NCBI GenBank assembly: GCA_946902875.1
Contig: OX336342.1
Coordinates: 14,377,523 to 14,441,522 of the forward strand
DNA length: 64,000 nucleotides
Direction: 5' to 3'
From: Nematopogon swammerdamellus
Taxonomy: Eukaryota > Arthropoda > Insecta > Lepidoptera > Adelidae
The stretch's first letter is position 1; each line of letters begins with the position of its first letter. A program made the position numbers and the translations under genes. This document shows, piece after piece, positions 24,101 through 34,737 of this stretch. The notes under the pieces are model-generated. The model did no database searches and was not told the DNA's origin. It saw only the letters and a list, made by a program, of their open reading frames with translations.

Positions 24101-25916
24101 ACTAGCTGTTGCCCGCGGCTCCGCTCGCGTGAAATTCGTATTCCAAAGAAGAATGTAAGTAACTAAGGGCGAGGCCGAAGGCCGAGCTGCGTTCAGGTAA
24201 TCGATAAACCTTCTCAAAGAAAGTAACTAACTAAGGGCGAGGCCGAAGGCCGAGCTGCTTTCAGGTATACGATAAACCTTCTCAAATAAAGTAGTAAGTA
24301 AGGGCGAGGCCGAAGGCCGAGCTGCGTTCAGGAAGACGATAAACCTTCTGGAAGAAAGGAAATAACTAAGTGCGAGACCGAAGGCCGAGCTGCGTTCAGG
24401 TAAACCAAAAACCCTCTTCCGCCTTCGGGCGTCGCCCTTAAAGACTTACTTTCTTCGACAGAATATAATATCGTTTACTCAATCTATTTATTTCATAAAA
24501 ATAAAAAAGTAATATTAATAACTAAAGAATTAAAACCTACCTAACAAACATTAAAATAACTATCAAAACGGGCATTTTCAAATGTTCCTAGAGCACTTGC
24601 GGCATTACCCCGCTGGATGGCAAGGCTTACCCTTTGAATGAAGTACATAAGCCCTTGATGGCGGGACACCAGTTGCGTCAACCAGCAGAGGCCCAAGCCT
24701 CTTTTGGCTTCACTGCTCCACGGACCGATGGTTTTAACCGCAAACGCAACAAATTCGATCTTGAATTATATTTCTATATTTGTTGCGTTTGAGGCTCTCC
24801 GCCCCGGCCTCGGCCGCGCCAGCCGCTCTTGAAGATGTCCTAACGTGACTTGGAGCCAATGTGAGAACACAAGTGGCGTCCCACATCAAATAACTACCCT
24901 TAGTCCATGGCACTAAGGTGATAGCATCGGGCCTCGTGCCATCCAGCCGGGAATAACCGCGAGGTTCTAGGATGCACGGTATATTTGCCGTCAGAAACGT
25001 GGACTTTATAATAAAATTTAAATTAAAATAACTCAAAATTAACTATATTAATTAACTTTATTCGAGATGGTTTAGCTTCTTCTTGAACGCAGCTCAGCCT
25101 TCGGCCTCGGCCTTAGTTACTTGCTTTCTTCGAGATGGTTTATCATTTATCAGAACGTAGCTCGGCCTTCGGCCTCGCATTAGTTACTTACTTTCTTCAA
25201 AAATGTTTACCTTCTTCATGAACGCAGCTCGGCCTGCGGCCTCGCCCTTAGTTACTTGCTTTCTTCGAGATGGTTTAAGGTCTTCCCGAATAGAGCACGG
25301 CCTTCGGCCTCGCCCTTAGTTACTTACTTTCTTGAAGATGGTTTAGCTTCTTCCTGAACGCAGCTCGGCCTTCGGCCTCGCCCTTAGTTACTTGCTTTCT
25401 TCGAAATGGTTTTTCAATTATCAGAACGTAGCTCGGCCTTCGGCTTCGCCTTATTTACTTACTTTCTTCAAGATGGTTTAGCTTCTTCCTGAACGCAGCT
25501 CGGCCTCGCCCATAGTTACTTGCTTTCTTCGAGATGGTTTTTTTGCAATTATCAGAACGTAGCTCGGCCTTCGGCTTCGCCTTAGTTACTTACTTTCTTC
25601 AAGATGGTTTAGCTTCTTCCTGAACGCAGCTCGGCCTGCGGCCTCGCCGATAGTTACTTACTTTCTTCGAGAAGGTTTATGGTCTTCCAGAATAGAGCTC
25701 GGCCTTCGACCTCGCCCTTAGTTACTTCCTTTCTTCAAGAATTTTTTTTCTTCTTCCTGAACTCAGCTCCGCCTTCCGCCTCGCCCTTAGTTACTTTCAT
25801 CGAGAAAGAATATCGTTTACGTGAGTGCAGATCCGCCTTCGGCCCCGCCTTTAGTTACTTATTTTCTTTTTTTGAAATACGAATTTCACGCGAGCGAAGT
25901 CGCGGGCAACAGATAT
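24101..25916. mobile_element. Foldback-like element 1 with tandem-repeat arms
   Basis: Terminal inverted repeats CTGTTGCCCGCGGCTCCGCT (left) and its near complement ending GCGGGCAACAG (right) extend about 40 bp through GTGAAATTCGTATT. The left arm (24160-24440) has about four tandem units of roughly 65 bp in plus orientation, each with GGGCGAGGCCGAAGGCCGAG and a TAAACCTTCT segment. The right arm (25060-25860) has about twelve units in inverted orientation. The middle, 24440-25040, holds a minus-strand transposon protein remnant. This architecture, long inverted arms made of tandem repeats, resembles Drosophila Foldback elements. Confidence 0.7.
24495..25036 (-). pseudogene. Transposon ORF remnant with RPD...WD motif
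   Basis: On the minus strand one frame reads IPCILEPRGYSRLDGTRPDA, ITLVPWTKGSYLMWDATC, TLAPSHVRTSSRAAGAAEAG. Downstream, other frames give SSEAK, LVSRHQGLMYFIQRVSLAIQ and RGNAAS. Proteins with the RPDGMTxVPWxxGKxLxWDVTC pattern are common, usually unannotated, in animal genomes and look transposon-encoded. RPD followed 15 residues later by D is reminiscent of the RPD/D motif of restriction-enzyme-like endonucleases in some LINEs, but I cannot confirm that. It is broken by frameshifts and lies between the arms of the Foldback-like element. Confidence 0.45.
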
Positions 25917-27582
25917 ATAAAATTGTATTGCACCAAAGACAGCGACATTACTTAGACTTAAAATTATTATTATTTATTTATCAAACAATTTGTTACCGGC
26001 CAGCTCACGTCGAGATGACAGTTGTCCGTTGTCAACATAACATTTGAAATTGTTTTTTACCTTTACTTTGGATTACGTGATTTTTATTATATTTTTTAAT
26101 TATTATGTTAATCCCCACTGTCACTATAAAAAGTTTCGTCAAATTCCGTTCAGTGGTTTTTGCGAGATGCGCGTACAAGTAGGCATTTTTGCATTTACGA
26201 TTTTATTATATGTATAGAAAGAATAGATATGTATAGACTATTGTGTTCAAGTTATAAAAAAGAAGAACTGTCATTTTCGTTGTATCTACTTATTTTTGAA
26301 TTTCGAATGGATATTTTATTCAAATCGTATTTGCTGCCAGTTCTCAAGATATAATTATGTACTTTGGACTACGTGATTTGAAACGCGCAATAATGTTTAT
26401 AATTGTTTAATTTTTTTTTTATTTTTGTTATTTTTTTTTACGTATTATGTTAACCCGGCATATAAACTGCCACTATACAAAGTTTCGTCTAATTCCGTTC
26501 AGTGGTTTTTGCATGATGCGCGTACAGACAAACAAACAAACAAACAAAAATTTTAAAAACTGTTCTAACATGTTCAGAATCTCATTTTAAGCCACCCTGG
26601 TTAGTTTTTTTCCGAATACATCCAATGTACAGACTTTCTTACCTTTACGATTTTATTATATGTATAGATTTTGTGAAGGAATGAAATGGACTCTCAGTAT
26701 ACATACTGAATCTTTCTTACTCCTAGAACCCGCACAAATAGAGGATAACTAATATTGTGCCACATTAATCTACCTCCACGCCGATTGGCACTCTGTGGTG
26801 AAATTGGGTGGATCCAAACTTAGCTGCTTCGGACTAAAGCTACTTTTTCTCATATCCACTAGGGCAACTATAAAATTGGAGTAAAGCTCCTGAAAGAAAG
26901 AGGATTTGGCTCACTCAATTACGTATTAATACACAGATACGGTATTTTCTATTACTTTATGAGTTGTTTAGAGGTGATTTTGTGGTGAGAGGTGGTTTAG
27001 ACATGATTTCTATTACTTCTTGTTCGATTTTTCAAATGTTAAAATATTTAAACCACTCGCAGATCTGATTTGTTTGAGGTTCTTCTAGAACTGCTAAAAA
27101 GGGACTCATATTTCAGGAATCTCACAGAAAGCTTAATTAACGGTGTATAAGGAAAGGTAAAATGTAGATACCTATATTTTCATTTTTTTTTATTAACCGA
27201 GTTTTTACTTAGCGGTCCTCCGACACCTTTACTTGAACTTTATTTTATTTTTATTTTTAAGTGTTATTGGTTGATGGCGCGTTTTTTAAATTTTTTATTC
27301 AACTTTTGTTTCAAGATTTTTAAGAGACGTAATTTGAAATTTTCTTTAGTTATGTTAGGTTAGCTTACAAGTACATAAATTAGTTTTGTAATAATTTCCG
27401 TTTAATTGAAAGTGTAATAAATTTAAATTTTACAGCCGAGATCCCTTCGCCAATTAGAAAAAGCGTTGAACGCATCCAAATCAGCCTGTCCGTTTGGGAG
27501 CTACGATGCCAGACAGACACACAGACAGTCGGAGACATCAAACTTATAAGATAACACTTACAAACTTAGGAGGGGTCTCCTT

Positions 27583-27846
27583 TTGCGTTGGGGATTAAAA
27601 AAGGATTTGACGCGGAGGTGCGTCGGTCGCCAGACTATTCTATCAAAAGCTTCCCGAGCTGATCAGAAAAGCATTTTGTGTCGGGTGACACACGCAAAAT
27701 ATATAAATAAACAATTGACGCAACTGGTGTCCCGCAATCAAGGGCCTACTTCATTCGGTCATGCCATCCAGCGGGTGCCGCAAGTGTTCTGGAAACATTT
27801 GAAATCGCCCCTTTTTATTATTGATAGATATTTTAATGTTTGTTAG
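27583..27846 (+). pseudogene. Second copy of the same transposon ORF C-terminus
   Basis: The frame ends TQLVSRNQGPTSF, HAIQRV, FWKHLKSPLFIIDRYFNVC and a stop. The minus-strand remnant at 24495-25036 encodes a matching end (LVSRHQG, FIQRV, FNVC), so this is another truncated copy of the same family, here in the sense orientation of Ace. Confidence 0.45.
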
Positions 27847-27929
27847 GTAGGTTTTAATTCTTTAATTATTTGTATTAATTTTTTATATTTAATTGATTAA
27901 AGTAACCCGTGTGACGTCTACAAAAATAA

Positions 27930-28150
27930 ACAATTAAATACATCTTTCATAGATCTTTCCTCCACAGACCTGGTAAACTCCGGAACGCTCTCCCTGCCCA
28001 CATATTTCCCCCCATGTATAGTCTCGGGTCCTTAAAGAGAGGCGTGAAAAGGCACCTGTCAGGCCGGCATCGCTTTCGCAACCCCCGCGTACGACCGAAT
28101 GTCCATGGGTGTCGTGAGACACGCGCGCTTCTTTAAAAAAAAAAACATTA
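27930..28150 (+). pseudogene. LINE C-terminus and A-rich tail abutting exon 3
   Basis: A frame reads SFLHRPGKLRNALPAHIFPP, SLGSLKRGVKRHLSGR, the end of the Jockey/CR1-like LINE found at 9915 and 31345. It continues through TGTCCATGGGTGTCGTGAGA and ends in an A-run at about 28134-28145. The Ace exon 3 acceptor is at 28161, so only about 16 bases separate the LINE tail from the exon. Confidence 0.7.
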
Positions 28151-28161
28151 TTTGGTTACAG

Positions 28162-28314
28162 TACACAGACTGGGAGGAGATAACGGACGGATATCTCAAC
28201 CAGAAGATGATAGCCGACATTGTGGGCGACTACTTCTTCGTGTGTCCGACCAACCACTTCGCGGAGGTGTTGGCGGGCGCTGGCATCGACGTCTACTATT
28301 ACTACTTCACTCAT
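28162..28314 (+). CDS. ace-2: Acetylcholinesterase, coding exon 3
   Basis: This 153-base exon encodes residues 444-494 exactly (phase 0 on both sides): YTDWEEITDGYLNQ, IVGDYFFVCPTNHFAE and DVYYYYFTH. FQ|YTDW across the exon 2/3 junction is conserved in cholinesterases. Cys471 (FFVCP) corresponds to the Cys of the third intrachain disulfide. The YYYFTH ending leads into the HRTS...W of exon 4. The donor CAT|GTAAGT is strong. The acceptor GGTTACAG is preceded by the A-rich tail of a LINE, so its pyrimidine tract is poor. An antisense SINE begins 43 bp after the exon. Confidence 0.92.
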
Positions 28315-28356
28315 GTAAGTCTCATTATATCTTATTTTCATCTTTTCTCAGAATAC

Positions 28357-28661
28357 CTTTTTATGGAAATTGACACGGTTGGCTACATCACCTACAATAT
28401 CCGTGACGTCATGACGGCTGACGGCATGGATATTGACACCGGGTGAACTAGGTGCCATGTCAGTGCTTCACTTCATGGCTACACTGAACTGGACGGAAAA
28501 CATGAACTATTCACAAAGCCGCTTCGACCGACCTTTCATTCAGTGCGGCGGTATCAATTCGGGCGGATTAAACCCTACCATCTAGTAAGATAAAACGATA
28601 AGTGATGTACAGCAAGTTTTGATCGCACCACCATATGCACCACTGAGCTATCGAGACTGAC
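28357..28661 (-). repeat. SINE copy, antisense, with tRNA-like head
   Basis: TTATGGAAATTGACACGGTT through GGTGAACTAGGTGCCATGTC to AAACCCTACCATCTAGTAAG is the inverted SINE body. After a gap where the 5S-like part is deleted, CACCACTGAGCTATCGAGAC restores the inverted tRNA-like head. It lies 43 bp after the Ace exon 3 donor. Confidence 0.75.
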
Positions 28662-29844
28662 CTACCTACCTGTTTCACTTTGGTTAGGTAAAACTAAGGT
28701 GAGAGTAGACAGTCTTCATAAAATGAACATGAAACGCAGTCCGCCGTCGCGTGATCTGAAACTATTGCGAATGTGAAGGTTGATCAGATGAGCAACGGAA
28801 TAACGAATATACTGAAATGCCATGGAACGTCCGAACTTGTACTGAACCCGTGACGGTTTTACTTACAACATTTTAGTCCATCGTACGATGAAAATAATCT
28901 ATTCAGCCCAGTAGCGATTCCTGGGGCTGAGTATTGGGTTGGCTCTGGCTAATGATTTTTTTTTTCATTATTTCATAACTTACGCGTTAATTGTTCTACC
29001 ACAATGAGTTCAAAAACTGAAAGACCATTATATTCCCTTTTGCTGTCTTTATGTACAGACTTTAAATTCGACATAATTGGGCAAGGGCGACCGTTTTGAA
29101 CTATTAAAAGTTTTTTAAATTTTTTTATTTTTTATTTGAATTTTTATGAAGCATATATGAAGCATTTCATAACACGCCATCTAGATGGCGTGAGTAGCGT
29201 TAGCCGTGACATGGCGATACGGGACCCTCGGTGCGCGAGTTCGACTCGCACTTGGCCGGTTTTTATATTTCTATCCTACAAAATATTGTTTGCAGGCCGA
29301 TATTATTAATTATCAATTAATTACTATATTTACTAGACTAGAAATATTTCAAGATTTATTTCACTAACACACATGAAATCATCACTAAGAGAGGTAACTA
29401 AACACAACATGAAAGCAACTCCGGTTCGTATAAACAAAACCCCAATAGTGTCGCTATTAGGTAACAACTTCCAAAAATTATTTTAGAGACCGATGCCAAT
29501 AAGTCTGGAATAAATACTCGTCTGTTGTAGGTAAGGTCGGAATGAAGATAAGATAATGTCATGAAATAAACATTTCATCATATTCTTTCTCACACACAAC
29601 GTACCTACTTAATATCTCCCGATATAAATTTATAAATGTACTCTATTGGATCGTACGTGTATGCTTTGTAGTAACGCGCCGCGGCCGGCGGCTATTGGGT
29701 ACAGTACAGGCCTAATGAAATAAAAAAAAAACACTGAAAATAATGAGGTTGCCCAAAGATACAAATTGCGATCTAGAAGCCTTATACTTTGTGCTTAGCT
29801 CAGATATTTTGTATTTTTTTAGGTTTCCTCACCATAGATAGAGG

Positions 29845-29975
29845 TACCGACGGAAGCCTATTACCAAGTCTACGGCGCCTGCCCGTCCGTCTGTCCGTTC
29901 GTCTGTATCTTTTGAGCCGTAATAGGTAACCGGTTGAATTTTTTCACAGAGTGTTATTATGGCTGATATTATACT
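29845..29975 (+). repeat. GGTTCCGT-type dispersed repeat
   Basis: CGACGGAAGCCTATTACCAA, CCGTCCGTCTGTCCGTTCG and AGTGTTATTATGGCTG follow the same order as in the copy at 3048-3385. The block at 29220-29262 (CTCGGTGCGCGAGTTCGACT) is the companion end sequence. Confidence 0.45.
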
Positions 29976-30361
29976 AACAAATAATTAAAATAAAAGATGG
30001 GAAACGTGTTTATTTAACGTATTTAGGGTTCCGTAACTTAAAAGTTAAAAACGGAACTCTTATAAGACCACTCCCGTATCTGTACGTCTGTCACAGTTTT
30101 TCTCGAAAACAAAGTAACGTAGAAACTTGAAATTTGGCATAATGATACATCTTGATGACGCGCACATATTATACGCTAGTAACTAGATACAAATTTATTT
30201 TTATTAATATGGGGGGTCAGATTGGCACCAATAAAAAAAAACATATCGTGTGATCGTCGCCATTGTGAGGCGTTGTTGTTGGTAAAGCCCATTAATCATA
30301 TAAATGAAGATCAGGGTTGAATCCTAGTCTGTGAGTCTACAGACTCATAAAATACCTAAAT

Positions 30362-31080
30362 ATGTGCGAGTGCAAGTGCAAACCACACGTTAAACCGGAC
30401 ATCCACCGAATCGTGCCACCAGAAAGGGACTTAGCTGGGTCTTCCGGAGCTCCCATGTCTGCTACCCGGAAGACGACGGTGCGAGCGGAAGCCCACTCTG
30501 GTGCCACGATGCGTTGTGTGCCGGACCGACGCGGCGCTCAGACGCCTGCCTCGTGCCCGAGGTTTCGCGCCACACGAGCCCGAGGAATGCGACTGGGCGA
30601 GGCGCCCGGGCCGACACTGGATCGCTCTCGCTGAGATGTAATGCGAGCAGAAACCGCCCGATGAAGTCGAGCGGAGCCCGAACGAAGAATGCGAGCAGAG
30701 CTCGTCAGAAGACGTGACGGTCAGAAGAAATGACGGTCAGAAGAAGCTACACATACATTTCATACTTAATTCGTACGCCCGCACCAACCGCAAACCGGCG
30801 GACGTACTCCTAGGCCGGTGGCCATCAAACACATTGTTATTTTAATCTATATTCGACACTAGTCGCTCGGGAGGTTGGGCACATGCTCTCTAACCTCCAA
30901 AAATAAATACAATAGGTTCCTCACCGACGGTCGCAACGCGGCGAGCTCCCGAGTGCAGTCCGCACCTCGGCCTGCACTCTTTTGCGTTCACTCCGCTGAT
31001 ACTGTCGCTTCTTCCTATGGTCGAGCCTCTTCACCGAAGCCTCCTTCTACCAACCATGGTACTTTTTATGTCAGCTAACG
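30362..31080 (+). other. GC-rich segment of probable transposon origin
   Basis: Base composition changes abruptly to GC-rich here, with overlapping open frames of 67-90 codons (for example one beginning MCECKCKPHVKP). None has a recognisable domain and none has convincing splice sites. Because of its length and composition it may be part of an unnamed retroelement. I assign no function. Confidence 0.3.
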
Positions 31081-31184
31081 CGTAGGATTTAGTCCCCCAG
31101 GGACGGTTCAACGACGCACGCCGCGTCATTTGAGAGTTAAGATTCTGGATTCTAAAATATTTGATTTGATGTTTTTGCAATTAG

Positions 31185-31330
31185 ATAGATAGATAGAAAA
31201 TGCTTTATTGCTCCAGTAAACATTAAACAGTAACAAGTACGAGTACATTAGAAAATTTACATAAGGTGCAAAGGCGGACTTATCCCTTACAGAGATTTCT
31301 TACATTCAAAAGTTCAATGTGCAAAAAATT
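31185..31330 (-). repeat. LINE/SINE 3' tail-like repeat
   Basis: AGATAGATAGATAG, then AATGCTTTATTGC and AGGTGCAAAGGCGGACTTAT is a motif set I recognise as a common lepidopteran element end in inverted orientation. There is no coding part. Confidence 0.4.
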
Positions 31331-31344
31331 ACCAGTGCGCAACT

Positions 31345-31760
31345 TTTGTTTTTATTGAAAGCGCGACATTTCACGCCGAGCCACGCATAAGGTGTCTAAC
31401 GACGCCCATGGACATTCGGTCGAATTCTGGGGTTGCGAATGCCATGCCGGTCTGACAGGTGCCCATTCACGCTCTTGAAGGACCCGAGACTGTACTTGTG
31501 GGAATATATGAGCAGAGAGAGAGAGAGTTCCAGAGTTTACCGGTTATGTAGAGGAAAGATCTGCAGAATCGATTGGTACGCGTCCGTGGTAAGTCCAGCG
31601 TGTAGTGATGCAATCCATAACCAGTGCCTGTGGTGCGGAGGTGTAAAGGCGTTAAACAGCTCCTCCGAGCCCTCCCCATGGAATAAGCAATAGAACACAC
31701 CTAGGGAGCCGACATCCCTACGGAGTTGTCGCACGGCTCGACGCTGAATCGAATCCAGAC
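31345..31760 (-). pseudogene. Jockey/CR1-like LINE C-terminal remnant
   Basis: On the minus strand frames read RAVRQLRRDVGSLGVFYCLF, HGEGSEELFNAF, then after shifts FLYITGKLWNSLS and the 3' tail ACGCCCATGGACATTCGGTC inverted. This is the same family as 9915-10440 and 27930-28150. At least two frameshifts and a 5' truncation make it inactive. Confidence 0.7.
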
Positions 31761-31864
31761 GCCAAGTTCGACTCGCACTTGGCGGTTTTTTTTATTCTTT
31801 CTTAAAAAGTTTTTTTAAATAAATGAAATATTTTTTTTAAATGTAATATTATGATAGCATACTT

Positions 31865-32085
31865 CGCATTAAGCCGAAGAGACGATGACCGTTGGAGTAA
31901 CCGTGTCCTACACTGGCGGCCGTGGGCAGGAAAACGGAGTGTGGGAAGACCACCCGCCCCAGGTGGGACGACGACATCAAGTACTTCAGCGATACGCCAG
32001 TGGTTCCGTATCGCTGAAGGCCGGGAGGACTGGAGGAAAATTGGAGAGGCGTATGTCCAGCAGTGGACGCTTACACGCTGACTGA
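31865..32085 (+). pseudogene. RTE-like LINE, C-terminal remnant
   Basis: Frames give DDRWSNRVLHWRPWAGKRSV, GRPPAPG, then AEGREDWRKIGEAYVQQWT. It is the same tail as at 271-512 but better preserved. A frameshift lies between the GRPPA and FRIAEGR parts. A GACT microsatellite follows directly at 32080-32095. Confidence 0.65.
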
Positions 32086-32131
32086 CTGACTGACTCACTA
32101 ACATACTTCGCATTTGTAAATTAATCTTTAT

Positions 32132-33638
32132 ACTAGCTTTTGCCCGCGGCTTCGCTCGCGTGAAATTCGTATTTCAAAGAAAGCAAGTAAGTAAGTAAGG
32201 CCGATCTGCGTTAAGTAAGGTAAACGATAAACCTTCTCAACTAAAGTAAGTAACTAACGGCGAGGCTTCAGGCTGAGCTGCATTCTGGAAGACAATAAAC
32301 CTTCTCAAAGAAAGTAAGTAACTAAGGGCGAGGCCGAAGGCCGAGCTGGGTTTAGGAAGACGATAAACCACGCAAAGAAAGTAAGTAATTGAGGGCGAGG
32401 CCGAAGGCCGAGCTGCGTAAAGCAAGACGATAACCTTTTCGAAGAAGTAAGTAACAGAGGGCGAGGCCGAAGGCCGAGCTGCGTTCAGGAAGACCATAAA
32501 CCTTCTCGAAGAAAGTAAGTAACTAAGGGCGAGGCCGAAGGCCGAGCTGCGCTCAGGAAGACTATAAACCTTCTCGAGGAAATTAAGTAATTGAGGGCGA
32601 GGCCGAAGGCCGAGCTGCGTTCAGGAAGACGATAAACCTACTCAAAGAAAGTAAGTAATTGAGGGCGAGGCCGAAGGCCGAGCTGCGTACAGCAAGACTA
32701 TAAACCTTCTTGAAGAAAGTAAGTCACTGAGGGCGAGGCCGAAGGCCGAGCTGCGTTCAGGAAGACGATAACCTTTTCGAAGAATTAACAGAGGGCGAGG
32801 CCGAATGCCGAGCTGCGTTCAGGAAGACCATAAACCTTCTCGAAGAAAGTAAGTAACTAAGGGCGAGGCCGAAGGCCGAGCTGCGTTCAGGAAGACTATA
32901 AACCTTTTCGAATAAATTAAGTAATCGTGGCCAAGGCCGAAGGCCGAGCTGCGTTCAGGAAGACTATAAACCTTCTTGATGAAAGTAAGTACCTAACTGA
33001 GGGCGAGGCCGAAGGCCGAGCTGCGTTCAGGAAGACGATAACCTTTTCGAAGAAATTAAGCAACAGAGGGCGAGGCCGAAGGCCGAGCTGCGTTCAGGAA
33101 GACCATAAACTTTCTCGAAGAAATTAATTAATTGAGGGCGAAGCCGAAGGCCGAGCTTCGTTCAGGAAGACTATAAACCGTCTTGAAGAAAGTAAGTAAC
33201 TATCGCCCATAGTTACTTACTGTCATCGAGAAGGTTTAGTGTCTTCCTGCTTCCAGAATACAGCTTGGCCTTCGGCCACGCCCTTAGTTACTTACTTTCT
33301 TCGAGAAGGATTATAGTCTTCCTAAACGCAGCTCGACCTTAGGCCTCGCCCTCAGTTACTTACTTTCTTCGAGAACTTGTTCGAGAAGGTTGAAGGGCTT
33401 CCTGAACGCAGCTCGGCCTTCGGCCTCGCCCTTTGTTGCTTATTATCTTCGAAAAGGTTTAACCTCTTCCTGAACGCAGCTCGGCTTTCGGCCTCGCCTT
33501 TAGTATGTTACTTACTTTCTTTGAGAATGTTTATGGTTTTTATCTGAATCCAGTACGCCCTCCGGTCCCGGCCTAAGTTACTTAGTTTCTTCTTTTGCAA
33601 TACGAATTTCACGCGAGCGAATCCGCGGGAAAATGCTA
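32132..33638. mobile_element. Foldback-like element 2 with tandem-repeat arms
   Basis: The left end ACTAGCTTTTGCCCGCGGCT plus CGCTCGCGTGAAATTCGTAT is matched inverted at the right end (ACGAATTTCACGCGAGCGA ... CCGCGGGAAAATGCTA). The left arm (32180-33200) holds about fifteen tandem units of about 67 bp, each with GAGGCCGAAGGCCGAGCTGC and a TAAACCTTCTCGAAGAAAGT-type segment. The right arm (33205-33600) holds about six inverted units. The arms meet almost directly. The open frames that read EGRAAFRKT are artefacts of the repeat period. Confidence 0.75.
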
Positions 33639-33719
33639 TCGATATTAAAATAAGAAAATTCAATTGAAATTAATCAAATACTTTAGATACCTACCTAACT
33701 AAGTAAAATACTCCACATA

Positions 33720-34090
33720 TTAGCATAACCGGAACGGACTTGCTTACTTGATTACTTGGTGGTAGGGTTTAACCCGCCCGGGTTGGTACCACCGCACTGA
33801 ATGAAACGTCGGTCGAAACGGCTATGTAAATAGTTTGTGTTTTCCGACCAGTTCAGTGTAGCCGGCACGATCAAAGGGGGAAGCACTGACATGGCACCTA
33901 GTTCACCCGGTGTTATGGGCTGACATCATGGACGTTGTCGGTGATGTAGCCAGCCGTGCCAGTTTCCATAAAAAAATAAAATAAAAAAAAACTGAATTTT
34001 ATTTAGCCTATTCTGTGTCTCGTATAGCTAAATGTGCGTGCAGTGATTTTAATAGAATTTAGATGATCGGCTTAATCTATAAGGAGGATA
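33720..34090 (+). repeat. Dispersed repeat interrupted by a SINE
   Basis: TTAGCATAACCGGAACGGAC before the SINE and CTGAATTTTATTTAGCCTAT after it correspond to contiguous sequence in the copies at 34770 and 41055 (TTAGCGTAACCGGAACTGAA, TTTTATGTAGCCTATCCTGT). The SINE therefore inserted into an older repeat copy. Confidence 0.6.
33753..33991 (+). repeat. SINE copy, 5'-truncated
   Basis: It begins ACTTGGTGGTAGGGTTTAAC and keeps the whole body to CCATAAAAAA. It lacks the tRNA/5S head and is nearly identical to the copy at 15749 over the shared part. Confidence 0.8.
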
Positions 34091-34130
34091 TTCATACAAA
34101 CATATTCGCCTCGCCCCGCTGCCCCCCGCT

Positions 34131-34153
34131 GAGAGAAGCGCAGCGCTTCTCTC
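34131..34153. repeat. Short perfect palindrome
   Basis: GAGAGAAGCGC and GCGCTTCTCTC are exact reverse complements around a single central A. Confidence 0.6.
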
Positions 34154-34737
34154 AAGACATTCTCATCGTCGTAACTTTTAAACTATTTGTCCAAATTACT
34201 TAGTGTAACAGCCAAAGTTTATCTACTTTAAATACCAGAAGCGATAAAATTATGTATTTTGATAAGAATATAAACTATAAAATGTGCATTGTAAATACAG
34301 TATCCAATTTAAATGTATTTATGGTTCACTATTTCGGGTATAGTGGCTTCCACATAAAAGGTAGATATGTATATATGTCGCGGACTTTTTTCTAGAGAAA
34401 CAACCTCACCATACACTATCTTCGTGTAACTCTAACGGTTTATGCAGCGCACGCCGAGATAGCTCTCAGAAGGCAGCATTTTTTCCGACTTACTTGACAT
34501 TTATCGATATTTGGGCAAATTTACACAATGTCTTTATAAATTATAGCCTTTCTGATGTATAAGCTATAGTATTGTAAAGGCTCATCAAAATCTGTTCAGT
34601 AGTTTTTGCGTGAAAGAGGAATATAGTAAGGCTGCTCGGTTCGCTGTTGAGTTTATAGGCCGCGCCTCCCCCGCGCCGCCGCCGCGCCGCCAACTGCCGC
34701 TCGCTCGGTAAATACCTATGTATAGTACTAAGGCGCG

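Larger units (their letters stand above)
22605..28161 (+). other. Ace intron 2, 5,557 bp
   Basis: Bounded by GTAAAT and GGTTACAG. It holds an antisense SINE (22798-23031), a minus-strand LINE C-terminal fragment (23372-23775), a Foldback-like element with internal transposon gene remnant (24101-25916), two copies of an AATTCCGTTCAGTGGTTTTTG repeat (about 26100-26200 and 26460-26540), two further transposon protein fragments (27583-27846 and 27930-28150), and AT-rich DNA at 26550-27580 with nothing recognisable. Confidence 0.85.

Noticed and set aside
32180..33200. CRISPR-like array or repeat protein (EGRAAFRKT frames)
   Set aside because: The ~67-bp units are tandem without variable spacers, and this is animal DNA. 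The open frames exist only because the repeat unit lacks stops in one phase.
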